DNA of 64,000 nt from Bradyrhizobium diazoefficiens (lineage in GTDB: Bacteria > Pseudomonadota > Alphaproteobacteria > Rhizobiales > Xanthobacteraceae), in contig NZ_JAFCJJ010000011.1 of NCBI RefSeq assembly GCF_018131015.1, forward strand, positions 124,001 through 188,000, read 5' to 3'. The number at the start of each line of letters is the position of its first letter. The stretch's first letter is position 1. This document shows, piece by piece, positions 18,401 to 26,698 of this stretch. The position numbers were made by a program, and so were the translations under genes. Below the pieces are notes generated by a model that worked only from the letters and a program-made list of their open reading frames with translations, ran no database searches and was not told the DNA's origin.

Positions 18401-18614
18401 CGTCCGCCCGCTGGACCAGCGCGCGCAACCGCTCGTCGGCCAGCGCCTCGCGATTCTGCAGCACGAGCACGACCGCCTGGTCATCCCCCAGCGCCAGCTT
18501 GCCGAAGAAGCGCTCGATGCTGTCGATCGCACCGGCCGAGGCACCCACGCCGATGATCAACGGAGCCTTGGCCTGACGCTCGTCATCTCCTTGCGTCTCG
18601 CCGACTTCGTCCAT
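15450..18614 (-). CDS. CheB-CheR-PAS-HWE histidine kinase fusion with changed CheB active site
   Basis: This is a 1054-residue cytoplasmic signalling protein. Domains in order: CheB-like methylesterase (about 20-195), CheR-like methyltransferase (about 210-470, SAM loop VLGCATGEEAYSIGILLREH), PAS (about 520-630), a long coiled coil of repeated NEEL heptads (about 655-735), a second PAS (about 740-860) and a C-terminal HWE-type kinase (LLAELQHRVRNTLGVVRSIA with the phospho-His, then an ATPase domain). In the CheB part the nucleophile loop GASAGA (Ser26) and the Asp (Asp146) are kept, but the catalytic His position reads LQNRE (Asn54), so methylesterase activity is doubtful. It is coupled to the Crp-family gene, and a coiled-coil gene, a CheB gene and a receiver gene lie just upstream. 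Confidence 0.92.
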   Translation of the reverse strand: MDEVGETQGDDERQAKAPLIIGVGASAGAIDSIERFFGKLALGDDQAVVLVLQNREALADERLRALVQRADGVRLSEISDGATIDGGTIYLSPVAMITTLQGGRLAVRKAEQGPGERATIDSFLVSLAEDRAEQSIGVLLNGTNGDGTLGAATLKDHGGLAIAERTAHDDSEHLADSNRPAAIADYVLPPEHIPEHIQVYARHLRRLEEKQGFDEVLAAAATSLSRIADILRTKTGNDFHGYKQNTFLRRVQRRMQVLQIEEIASYVDFLRNDKDEPHLLFNDLLIGVTEFFRDKREFEVLEAQIIPKIFEGKGAGQQVRVWVLGCATGEEAYSIGILLREHMATLDSVPQVQIFATDIDGRALATARVGRYRTNIEQDMSPERLARWFVREGDTYCVVKELREMCIFSQHNVIKDAPFSKLDLVSCRNLLIYLNAELQNRVIPLFHFALLPDRYLFLGNSENVTRHPKLFTPVDRRARIFRKLETGTRLPPEFPISTAAGRTPVDLPAVRSFAPDVGLDRRAQRIAERYAPAYVITDDNFQVLHFSGRTGRYIEPTAGAASLDLLQLVHRDLRLELRSVIGRAAETNEPARAEQVKLGVNGHRVLVDITVEPIQEGTGQRNFVVLFKDGPSPAADPPDSNPGRLVRTEHVERLENDLRSTRERLQAMIEELESTNEELKSSNEAYQSLNEELQCANEELETSREELQSVNQELTTVNGELAHRVQELTRAPSDLKNFLESTQIATVFLDNDLRVMNFTPAITQILHLVETDVGRPIAHIKARIPIDELYDAVRRVLRTLASAERELTAPDSATRYIVRILPYRSIDNFIAGVVITFVDVTAITRAEERQRLLLAELQHRVRNTLGVVRSIARRSAESSATVEEYAAHLDGRLTAFARTQALVTRDPEGGVDLEYLVVEELLAYNAREGEQMRVSGPTVRFQPKAAETFALAVHELATNALKYGALSKPSGRLEISWRIDESADPPQLLFEWRERGGPVVSPPPRQGFGTELLERTLAFELKGHTTISFSPSGLACLIAIPLSKRTFHTPSVEG

Positions 18615-18740
18615 GACTGCCGCTGCTTTCGTTATCCGGGGCCGAGAGTCCAGGTTCCTGCAATAACAGAGATTCAGGATAGCCCAATAGCCTAACGGCG
18701 AGAATGGTTTCGGTCTCTCGGCGGCGCAGCAGAGCGCGCG

Positions 18741-19021
18741 TCAATCGGCGGCCGGCGGCACCGAATCGACTTCGTGCTGGAGATAATCAACCCGCTGGGC
18801 GATCAGGATGCGGCGCTGCTCCCACTCCGCCAGGGTGTCTCTGAGGACCTCGACCAGCTTCTCCGCGAGCCGCGAATCGTGCCCGCCCGCCTGGAGCTCC
18901 AGGATCAGGTTTTCCTGGTCGCGGATCCGCCGCCCACCTTCCCTGATGTCGAATCGGCCTTGTCCAGCAGGCGCCGCTCCGCCTCGAGCTGCTCGGTGCG
19001 CTCAGCAAGGGATATAGCCAT
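18741..19021 (-). pseudogene. Frameshifted small coiled-coil protein
   Basis: The ATG at 19021 starts a frame reading MAISLAERTEQLEAERRLLD, which stops early. A different frame then continues as DIREGGRRIRDQENLILELQ and RDTLAEWEQRRILIAQRVDY to a stop at 18741. Joined, they make one acidic-basic helical protein of about 93 residues, and the total of 281 bases is one short of a multiple of 3. The break is near 18950-18955, so one base appears missing. The gene sits 7 bases after the CheB gene and before the kinase, in the same strand. It is either a sequencing error or a recent loss. Confidence 0.6.
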
Positions 19022-19028
19022 CGCTGCC

Positions 19029-20037
<1,009 letters not shown>

Positions 20038-20123
20038 GGAACCCGCCTTTCAATGCTTCGTTTGGACCAAGGCGGTCCGGGGACGTATGTTCCTACCCCG
20101 CCCGCATCTGCGCCGGAGACAAA

Positions 20124-20528
20124 ATGGCGTCATCGCCCAAGCTATCGCCCGATCCTGCGGCGTTGTCGGGACGACGTATCCTCGTCGTCGAGGACGAGTA
20201 TTTCCTTGCCGATGACATCAGCCGTGCCCTGCGATCCCACGGAGCAGAGGTCGCCGGTCCGGTCGGCGAAATCGACGACGTGTTCCACATGCTGACCGGG
20301 GGCAAAAATCTCGACGGCGCGGTGCTGGACGTGAACGTTCGCAGCGAGATGGTCTTCCCCATTGCGCAATTGCTCCGGGCCCGTCACGTGCCGTTCGTGT
20401 TCACGACCGGCTACGACAAGGTCAGCATTGCGCCGGAATTTCACGACGTGATGCTGTGGGAGAAGCCGATCGATATCGAGGCCATGATCCGGGGCCTGAG
20501 CGGATTGGTCGCGGCCGGAGACACCTGA
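20124..20528 (+). CDS. Single-domain response regulator
   Basis: This is a 134-residue receiver domain with no output domain. The acidic pocket (VVEDE, residues 21-25), the phospho-acceptor Asp69 (GAVLDVNV), the Thr in FTTGYD and the Lys in WEKPID are all present. It diverges from the CheB gene and is the natural partner of the HWE kinase cluster, since HWE kinases often signal through lone receivers (inference). The start ATG follows GGAGACAAA. Confidence 0.9.
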   Translation: MASSPKLSPDPAALSGRRILVVEDEYFLADDISRALRSHGAEVAGPVGEIDDVFHMLTGGKNLDGAVLDVNVRSEMVFPIAQLLRARHVPFVFTTGYDKVSIAPEFHDVMLWEKPIDIEAMIRGLSGLVAAGDT

Positions 20529-20592
20529 TCCGCGTTTGGCGCGTTCGATCGCACGGCGGGCCTCGCAGGATCCGCGCCGATCGTGCGGCGCG

Positions 20593-20682
20593 TCAGCTCA
20601 GCGTCATCCAAACGATCGCCCCGACCATGACCAGGAATCCCGTGATCGCCGTGGCGACGAAAGCCTGTTCGACGCGGTCCAT
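20593..20682 (-). CDS. Possible 29-residue membrane peptide
   Basis: A short frame encodes MDRVEQAFVATAITGFLVMV followed by a few hydrophobic residues and a stop: a single predicted membrane helix. GGAG directly abuts the ATG, so spacing is poor, and the frame is open further upstream. It lies in the gap between the receiver gene and the PLP-enzyme gene. Evidence is limited to composition. Confidence 0.35.
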   Translation of the reverse strand: MDRVEQAFVATAITGFLVMVGAIVWMTLS

Positions 20683-20807
20683 CTCCGTCTTCGCCCCTTC
20701 GCTCGTGGCGAGTGTGGGCCGGACGGAACGCCTTCCGCATTAGGATAGGTGAATCTCTTGGAGGATTTTCCTGATCCAGCCTCGGGGCTGGTCTGACCTG
20801 GGAGCCG

Positions 20808-22136
20808 TCATCCAAGCGCGGGCGTGGATTGTGCGAAAGGACGGGGGTCTGCGGGCGACCCGACCGAGCCGGGGACGAACCGGGCCAACCACCAATCTGC
20901 CACGGCGTGCGCGGTGTCGTCCCAAAGCACCGTCGGAAGGTCCGGAATTGCGATCCGGAGGAGATACCGGTCGCGGCGCTGATCATACCCCCATTCCGTT
21001 GCACCGAAATCGAAGCCGAAACTGCCGGCGTGCCGCAGGAGCATCCCGGCCCGGGTCAGGTCCTCGCTCAGCTCCGCTGCGACGTGCTTGGCCCCGGTCT
21101 CGTCGAGCGGCTCGGGAGGCAGCAGCGTCACATAGAGGCCGTGAGCGAAATGAAGCTCGCCGGAGGCGCGCCCGAGCCTGTCGGCAAAGCAGCGCGCCGC
21201 CCGCCTGCCGTTCCGAAGCATGGCGGCTATCCGCCGGCCGGTCAGCACACGATAAGCCTTGCTGCCCACAAAAGGCGGAAAATGCGCCGGCAAGGCTGCG
21301 CCTCCGAGCAGCCGGACGGCGTCGCGCATCTCGGCGAAGAGGCGTTGCAGCATCCGCGCGCCCGGCTCGCCGACCGAGCGGTCGCCGATGAACACGGCGG
21401 ATCCCATCCGGCCGTATTCCAGTCCCAGCGAATCCAGCTTGGTATGGCTTCGAACCAGCACGACCGGCAGCTTCCACCGCCTCGCCCAGCTCAGGACGCG
21501 CCGAATGCGTCCCGAGCCGTTCGAGAAGCACGTCGTATCGAAAATCACCAGATCGAGCCTGGGATCCTGCTCCCGCAGTGTCGCCGCAAAGGTGTCGAAC
21601 GGCGTGCTGGAGTCCAGCAGGACAATCCTGCGCTGGCCGGAGTCCGGTAAACAGTCGAGCCGCGGATGGTCCGGTGTCAGCCGCCGCAGACCCCGGGCAT
21701 GGCGGTCGACGAACTCCACCGTCTCGCCGTAAGAGCCCGGCCACAGCACCAGCTCCGCCGGTCCCAGGACCCGCACGCAGGCAAGCAGCAACGCGGAGAT
21801 CGCCGCCATGCCGGAGGAGGTGTAGATCGTCGGAGAATCGTCCGCGCCCGCAAAGTCGTAGAACGAGGGCCCGCTCACCGTAAGATCGGCGCGTTGATAA
21901 TCATAGTCGAAGACGAAGGGGCCGGCGTGCGGGCGCGCGGACGTCCAGGCCGTCTCGGTGAGGGTCCATTCGTGAAGCGCGTGCTCGGCTTTCAGCGCAG
22001 CGGCGAGCTGAAATTTTTGTCTGATCGCCTCGACGACCGATCCCGGGCGACGAAGCTTCGATGGCTTGGCCAATGCGGCATTCAGCAGTTCGAGTTCCTG
22101 ATGCTTCCTGTCGAGATAGTCTTCGAGCGCTTCCAT
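20808..22136 (-). CDS. PLP-dependent (cystathionine-synthase-like) protein of unknown substrate
   Basis: This 442-residue protein has the fold-type I PLP pattern of the Cys/Met-metabolism family. Marks are YTSSGMAAISALLLA, an IFDTTCFSNGSGRI segment in the position of the PLP-binding Asp, and SHTKLDSLGLEYGRMGS, which parallels the SxTKYxxGHxDxxxG lysine motif. The glycine- and histidine-rich part of that motif is degraded, so the chemistry may differ from the gamma-synthases. The ATG at 22136 is chosen over an upstream GTG because GAGG lies 6 bases before it. It is 69 bases downstream of an isochorismatase-family gene on the same strand. The family is likely; the reaction is unknown. Confidence 0.75.
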   Translation of the reverse strand: MEALEDYLDRKHQELELLNAALAKPSKLRRPGSVVEAIRQKFQLAAALKAEHALHEWTLTETAWTSARPHAGPFVFDYDYQRADLTVSGPSFYDFAGADDSPTIYTSSGMAAISALLLACVRVLGPAELVLWPGSYGETVEFVDRHARGLRRLTPDHPRLDCLPDSGQRRIVLLDSSTPFDTFAATLREQDPRLDLVIFDTTCFSNGSGRIRRVLSWARRWKLPVVLVRSHTKLDSLGLEYGRMGSAVFIGDRSVGEPGARMLQRLFAEMRDAVRLLGGAALPAHFPPFVGSKAYRVLTGRRIAAMLRNGRRAARCFADRLGRASGELHFAHGLYVTLLPPEPLDETGAKHVAAELSEDLTRAGMLLRHAGSFGFDFGATEWGYDQRRDRYLLRIAIPDLPTVLWDDTAHAVADWWLARFVPGSVGSPADPRPFAQSTPALG

Positions 22137-22205
22137 GTCTTGCCTCACCCTGCATGGAAGAACGCCCGAGGCAGCAAATTGCTCCTTTCCCCGCAGCCTC
22201 CGGCG

Positions 22206-22814
22206 CTATTCCCGCCAGAACTCCGCAAGCTCCTCGGCGGTCAGCAGATCGACCTGGCCGTGGAAGCGCGTGCGGTACATGGTCATGAGCGCGTCGTGGC
22301 CGACATCGGACGAGCTGCACAACGCGTCCTCGACGATCACGACCCTGAAGCCGAGGTCGACGGCACTCAGGACTGTCGACAGAACGCAGACATCGGTCTC
22401 CGCGCCAGTCACGACCACCGTCCCGATCCCCTTCTCGATCAAAAGGCTCGCGAGCGCTGGATTGCTGAAAGCGGAATAGGCCGGCTTGTCGATAATGCGG
22501 CAGGGCGGAACGTAGCGCGCCAGGGCTGGCACCAGGTCGAGGGCTGACGGCGGGAGATGCTCGCGGGTTGCATGCTTCCAGCGCCGGAAATAGGGCTGCC
22601 ACTGGCCAGGGCGGTCCTCCGGGTGCAGCGGCGTGATGAAGCGCGAGAACACGGTTCGGGCCTGGTAGCGCGACACGATCTCGGCGATCGTCGGCAGCAC
22701 CCGCTCCATCCACGGCGTTTCCCAGAGGCCATCGGGTGCAAAGATGTTCTGCATGTCGATGCAGAGATGAATGGCATCGCGAATATCCGCGACTTCCGAC
22801 TTGCTGTCCCTCAT
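22206..22814 (-). CDS. Isochorismatase-family cysteine hydrolase
   Basis: This 202-residue cytoplasmic hydrolase shows the family triad: Asp in LCIDMQNIF, Lys in IIDKPAYSAF and Cys in VTGAETDVCVL. The family cleaves amides or vinyl ethers (nicotinamidase, N-carbamoylsarcosine amidase and others). The start follows GGGAG by 3 bases; the open frame extends far upstream without support. It precedes the PLP-enzyme gene by 69 bases, so the two probably form an operon acting on a common nitrogen compound (inference). Confidence 0.88.
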   Translation of the reverse strand: MRDSKSEVADIRDAIHLCIDMQNIFAPDGLWETPWMERVLPTIAEIVSRYQARTVFSRFITPLHPEDRPGQWQPYFRRWKHATREHLPPSALDLVPALARYVPPCRIIDKPAYSAFSNPALASLLIEKGIGTVVVTGAETDVCVLSTVLSAVDLGFRVVIVEDALCSSSDVGHDALMTMYRTRFHGQVDLLTAEELAEFWRE

Positions 22815-23057
22815 CGTCTCCCACCAAGTGCGCTGCAGCCGCTGGGCGAGCGACCGGTCACGATTTTGTGCGTCACCAGATGCAAAGAAATCTCGACGGA
22901 AGCTGTTCCACCCGGCCTTCAACGCGCTGCCGCCCTTTGCATTGCGTTCAAGGGTAGCGTCCCTCAGCAACCAATACCCTTGGGACCGGTTGTCTTGCCA
23001 ACAGCGATTGCATCGCGTCAGCGCTTGCGGTCCAGACACCACCCTTGGGATCTTGAT

Positions 23058-23276
23058 ATGACTCAGTCGTCCGACACCGAGAAGGATCCGCGCCACCATA
23101 CCGAGAGCATGAAGAAGCGTCTCTCGCAGACGATCGACCACCTTCGGCAGGATATTGGCAAGGTTGACGAACCACAGTTGAAGGCCATGTTCGAGACATC
23201 GGCCGAGGTCTTGACCGGACTGGTCAAAGCCTTCAGCGACTACGAAAAGAAGAACGAGGCGGCCTGGCGGCGGTGA
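23058..23276 (+). CDS. Small helical hypothetical protein
   Basis: This is a 72-residue hydrophilic protein (MTQSSDTEKDPRHHTESMKK...) predicted all-helical, with a C-terminal part LTGLVKAFSDYEKKNEAAW. There is no signal or membrane segment. The ribosome site is weak (GGGA). I recall short unnamed proteins of this type in Bradyrhizobium. It starts a plus-strand run of small genes reaching 24669. Confidence 0.6.
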   Translation: MTQSSDTEKDPRHHTESMKKRLSQTIDHLRQDIGKVDEPQLKAMFETSAEVLTGLVKAFSDYEKKNEAAWRR

Positions 23277-23526
23277 CGGCCGTCACCGCCTTCTCCGACC
23301 ATGAAGCGCGAGGCTCTGCGCGGCGCAGCCACGTGGAGCCTCCTGCTCAGATCATCCTTTCATTGACAGGGACGACGCCGGCCGTCCGCGCCGCGAATGA
23401 GTCGTCGTCCGCCCCTGACGGGCAAGTGACCGGCGCGCAAGTTCCATCACAACATCATCGGCCCGGCGGGTTAGGAACCCCCGCGACGCGACCGAATTGT
23501 CACCGCGCAAATTCGGAGGACATCGC

Positions 23527-23601
23527 ATGGATGGGATCGTTTATCTCGTTGGCTTGATCGTGATCATCATGTTCATCTTGTCGCTGTTCGGCCTGCGGTA
23601 A
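23527..23601 (+). CDS. 24-residue single-span membrane protein
   Basis: A very short gene encodes MDGIVYLVGLIVIIMFILSL plus four residues: one hydrophobic helix with a basic C-terminus. It has one of the best ribosome sites in the window (GGAGG, 7 bases before the ATG), and its stop is 5 bases before the next ATG, so translational coupling with the membrane protein downstream is likely. Function unknown; it may be a subunit or modulator of that protein. Confidence 0.65.
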   Translation: MDGIVYLVGLIVIIMFILSLFGLR

Positions 23602-23606
23602 TCGCC

Positions 23607-24488
23607 ATGACCACGATTGAAACGCTCGTCCCAGCCGACGAATCGACTGTGCTCGAGCAGGGCCGGGCGCCGTTTTGGAGTCTCCAATGGACGCCCGTCA
23701 TTGCCGGCGCCCTGGCGGCATCGGCACTCTCCCTGATCCTGATCTCGTTTGCAGCGGCGCTCGGGCTTGGCGTCGCCTCGGCGGCGCCGACATGGCGGGA
23801 TGCATCGTTCGCGCTTTGGCTGTTGTCGGGTATCTACCTGATCTTCCAGGCGCTGATCAGCTTTGGTTGCGGAGGCTACTTCGCAGGCCGCCTCCGGGTG
23901 CCACACGAAGCCCTGGCGGACGACACCGACACCCGCGACGGCTTGCACGGCATTGCCGCCTGGGCGCTCGCCGTCCTGATCGGCGCCATCCTGGCCGCTG
24001 TGGTCGCATGGGCGGCAAGCAAGCCGGTCTCGACGATGCAGCCGCCGTCGTCGTCCGAACCATCCGTTCTGAGCTACGAGCTCGATCACCTGTTCCGTAC
24101 GCCGCGCCGGCCGCCGAATGTCGACCTGACCGCCGAACGCGCCGAGGCCGGGCGCATCCTGATGACGTCCTCCAGCCACAGCGGCGTCCCTGCTGACGAT
24201 CGGACCTACCTCGTTCAGGAGGTCGCCGCCCTGACCGGACTGAGCGCGCCTGACGCCGAAAAGCGGGTCGACGCCACCATCGCCAACGCAAAGAGCGCCA
24301 TTTCGAGAGCGCGCGCGGCGAGCATCATCCTGGCCTTTTCCGCAGCCGCAGCCTTGCTGTTCGGCGCCGTCGCAGCCTGGGCCGGCGCTGCGGCCGGAGG
24401 GCGGCATCGCGATGGTGCGCCCATCTCGGATTGGATGACGCATTCGAACCGCTGGTACCGCCGGGCCTCACCGCGCCCGATGCCTTGA
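23607..24488 (+). CDS. Multi-span membrane protein of unknown function
   Basis: This 293-residue inner-membrane protein has about four hydrophobic segments (near 29-52, 69-92, 113-136 and 237-260). A periplasmic or cytoplasmic loop between spans 3 and 4 contains DLTAERAEAGRILMTSSSHS and a helix rich in Ala and Lys. A GxGGYFAGRL-type sequence (SFGCGGYFAGRLR) ends the second span. It follows the 24-residue membrane gene by 5 bases. Similar unnamed proteins occur in rhizobia; no function is known to me. Confidence 0.75.
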   Translation: MTTIETLVPADESTVLEQGRAPFWSLQWTPVIAGALAASALSLILISFAAALGLGVASAAPTWRDASFALWLLSGIYLIFQALISFGCGGYFAGRLRVPHEALADDTDTRDGLHGIAAWALAVLIGAILAAVVAWAASKPVSTMQPPSSSEPSVLSYELDHLFRTPRRPPNVDLTAERAEAGRILMTSSSHSGVPADDRTYLVQEVAALTGLSAPDAEKRVDATIANAKSAISRARAASIILAFSAAAALLFGAVAAWAGAAAGGRHRDGAPISDWMTHSNRWYRRASPRPMP

Positions 24489-24501
24489 GCGGCGTGCGAG
24501 G

Positions 24502-24669
24502 ATGCAAAAACCGCAACGAGCGGCGAAGCCGCGGAAGGACGCTGAGCGCGAAGCGGGTCAGCCGATCATCCGGGACGCTGACAAGATCGACGACCGCGAT
24601 CTCGTGCACGGAGACGGCGGCACAACCGAACTGCCGACGAGGCCGCAGGATCTCGGCAAGGACGACTGA
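24502..24669 (+). CDS. 55-residue acidic hypothetical protein
   Basis: The frame encodes MQKPQRAAKPRKDAEREAGQ followed by PIIRDADKIDDRDLVHGDGG and a short tail ending GKDD. It is hydrophilic, with a basic N-terminus and acidic C-terminus. AGG lies right before the ATG, so the ribosome site is short. I recall similar short proteins in Bradyrhizobium, which supports coding. It ends just before a good terminator. Confidence 0.6.
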   Translation: MQKPQRAAKPRKDAEREAGQPIIRDADKIDDRDLVHGDGGTTELPTRPQDLGKDD

Positions 24670-24691
24670 TCGCGATCCATCACTCATACGA

Positions 24692-24715
24692 AGGCGTCCC
24701 CGAGAGGGGACGCCT
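24692..24715. terminator. Perfect 10-bp hairpin terminator
   Basis: AGGCGTCCCC at 24692-24701, loop GAGA, GGGGACGCCT at 24706-24715, then CTTCATC. It sits between the plus-strand 55-residue gene and the convergent minus-strand small exported protein, so it can serve both. Confidence 0.75.
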
Positions 24716-24744
24716 CTTCATCGAAACAACCGGCGCGCGCTGCG

Positions 24745-25047
24745 TCAGCAGCCCTTGTCGTCGGTACTGGCTGCCTTGCCGGGCTGATCGGCGGCCGTTC
24801 CCTGACCCTGCATCTGACGCTGGGCGTCCTGCGAGGAGGTCGCGGTGTTCTCGCTCGCCTTGCTCATCGCCGACGTCGGCGGATGCTCCTTGGCATTCGA
24901 CGAAGCGATCCCTGTCGTCTCATTCGCCTTGCCCGTCGTCACCGGTCCGGAGCCGGCATCGCGATTGGCCGTGTTGCAAGGGCCCGCCATCGCGACGGTC
25001 GAGCTCAGCACGAGAACAGCCCCGACAAGCATCGACTTTCCAATCAT
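24745..25047 (-). CDS. Small exported Ser/Thr-rich protein
   Basis: This is a 100-residue secreted protein with a clear signal peptide (MIGKSMLVGAVLVLSSTVAM, cleaved after AMA-G). The mature part is low-complexity and hydrophilic, rich in Ala, Thr, Ser, Gln and Asn, with one Cys near each end (GPCNTANRD and DDKGC at the terminus) that could form a disulphide. GGAG precedes the ATG. It probably resides in the periplasm; function unknown. Confidence 0.75.
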   Translation of the reverse strand: MIGKSMLVGAVLVLSSTVAMAGPCNTANRDAGSGPVTTGKANETTGIASSNAKEHPPTSAMSKASENTATSSQDAQRQMQGQGTAADQPGKAASTDDKGC

Positions 25048-25105
25048 GGCATTTCTCCTTCCTCGCTGTGACCGGCTTGCTGCGGAGCCGGCGTCCGCCA
25101 TTCCA

Positions 25106-25273
25106 CTATTCCGTAAAGGTCTCGGAGGATTCCTCTGCGTTCACGGCGCCGTCGCCCGAGAGCTCGCGCTTGGCCTCGTGCCAGAACTCGTCGTCCCGCC
25201 CTTCCGGCCTGCCCGCCAATTCCCAGAGCTGATGCGCGCGGGCCCGTATGCTGTCGTCCGTCGGCTTCGGCAT
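25106..25273 (-). CDS. DUF2934-family small protein
   Basis: This 55-residue protein matches the DUF2934 pattern IRARAHQLWELAGRPEGRDD followed by FWHEAKREL. GGGAGG precedes the ATG. Members are abundant in rhizobia and often sit beside DNA-ligase or stress genes, as here (47 bases downstream of a ligase gene). The function of the family is not established. Confidence 0.85.
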   Translation of the reverse strand: MPKPTDDSIRARAHQLWELAGRPEGRDDEFWHEAKRELSGDGAVNAEESSETFTE

Positions 25274-25320
25274 GTGATTCCTCCCTTTGCTATCTGTCGT
25301 TCCAACGTTGCTCCCGCGCC

Positions 25321-26388
25321 TCACGTTCCTGCGGCACCCGTGTGCTGACGTGGATCGGGCTTCGCGAGCCTGGCCCGGCCCCGCTTGACCGATGTCTGCC
25401 GAAGCTGATCCATCCGGCATTGCGTGGGCTTCTTGTCGGGGCGCCAGCGCACGATCTTCGTGCCATGACGAAACCGGTCGCCGGAGACATGGTCGTAGCT
25501 GACCTCGACGACGTGAACGGGACGCACCGGCCGCCACTCAGCCGATCGCCTCGTCGACCACCGGCTCGGCCCGCCCGGCGTCTTGCCGGTAAAGCTGCTC
25601 TCGCTCGCGATCTTCTCGAATTTTTCGGTCAGGCCGGACCGGTCGGAGGTCTTGATCGCCGAGGTGAAGCCGACGTGATGCAAAAGACCGGCGCCGTCGT
25701 ACAGTCCGAGCAGCAGCGAGCCGATCACCTTGCGACCGCCCTGCTTCTTCTCGGCATAGCGGAAGCCGCCGACCACGCAATCGGCGGAGCGCAGCAGCTT
25801 GATCTTCTGCATCCCGTCCCGCGTGCCGCCGCAATAGGCGAGGTCGAGCCGCTTTGCGATGACGCCGTCGTGACCGTCCTCCACATGCTGCAGCCATCGG
25901 ATCGCCTCGGCTCGATTGCGACTCGCCGGCGACAGCGCGAACACGCCATTGCCGCCAAAATGGCGCCGCGCGAATTTTTCGAGCGCGGGGCGGCGCTTCG
26001 CGAGCGGAAGCCCCGCGAGGTCCGCGCCGACCGAGCGCAGCAGGTCGAAAGCGACAAAGCTGGCCGGCGTCTCGCCGGCAAGGCGCTTGACGCGGCTGGC
26101 GGCGGGATGGATGCGCTGAAGCAGGGCGTCGAACGAGTAGCCCTGCTCGAGGTGGATGATCAGCTCGCCGTCGAGGATGAAAGATTCCGCTGATATGGCC
26201 GATGCCGCGGCTGCGACCTCCGGGAAATAGCGCACGAGATCGCGGCCGCCCTTCGACTGCATGCGAACGCGATCGCTATCGCGGATCAGCAGGCAGCGAA
26301 ATCCGTCCCATTTCGGCTCGTACTGCCACTCCGCCCCGCGGGGAATCTCGGCGACGGACAGGGCTTCCATCGGCTCCATGATCAGCAT
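25321..26388 (-). CDS. ATP-dependent DNA ligase (LigC/LigD ligase-domain type)
   Basis: This 355-residue ligase joins nicked DNA and may act in non-homologous end joining or stationary-phase repair. The nucleotidyl-transferase motif is EPKWDGFRCLL (Lys of motif I), with LDGELII (motif III), DGVIAKRLDL (motif IV) and QKIKLLR (motif V, weaker than WxKxK). An OB-fold domain follows, ending GDRFRHGTKIVRWRPDK. It has no polymerase or phosphoesterase domain, so it is a stand-alone form. No Ku gene is seen nearby. The neighbouring DUF2934 and DUF892 genes fit a stress locus. Confidence 0.92.
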   Translation of the reverse strand: MLIMEPMEALSVAEIPRGAEWQYEPKWDGFRCLLIRDSDRVRMQSKGGRDLVRYFPEVAAAASAISAESFILDGELIIHLEQGYSFDALLQRIHPAASRVKRLAGETPASFVAFDLLRSVGADLAGLPLAKRRPALEKFARRHFGGNGVFALSPASRNRAEAIRWLQHVEDGHDGVIAKRLDLAYCGGTRDGMQKIKLLRSADCVVGGFRYAEKKQGGRKVIGSLLLGLYDGAGLLHHVGFTSAIKTSDRSGLTEKFEKIASESSFTGKTPGGPSRWSTRRSAEWRPVRPVHVVEVSYDHVSGDRFRHGTKIVRWRPDKKPTQCRMDQLRQTSVKRGRARLAKPDPRQHTGAAGT

Positions 26389-26417
26389 CCGATCATCGAG
26401 ACAGAGCCAGTCATGGG

Positions 26418-26606
26418 TCAGACCGGCCTTGCGGGATGCGCCGTACGCGGATGACGGTCATGCAGCAGGCGCGCGAGCGCCTCGCGATCCTCATCATGGC
26501 CTTTCATCGCCGTTTCGAACAGCGCCTCCTGGACGTCGCGCGGCATGTCGCCCCAGACCTCCATGGCGGCCCGGCCGAGCAGATGGGCGAAGCGTTCGTC
26601 GGCCAT
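26418..26606 (-). CDS. Small hypothetical protein
   Basis: The product has 62 residues: MADERFAHLLGRAAMEVWGD then MPRDVQEALFETAMKG and a basic tail. It is helical and soluble. A GGAGG site lies 6 bases before the chosen ATG; the frame extends 28 codons further upstream without support. Similar short proteins occur beside DUF892 genes in rhizobia (from memory). It is divergent from the DUF892 gene. Confidence 0.7.
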   Translation of the reverse strand: MADERFAHLLGRAAMEVWGDMPRDVQEALFETAMKGHDEDREALARLLHDRHPRTAHPARPV

Positions 26607-26698
26607 GTCGATCCTCCTCTCTGCATCCGGTGAATAGGAACTGCAGCCGCCTGCCGGCGTTCCATTCAGACATTGCGAAGAGGAGGACATTGGACGCC

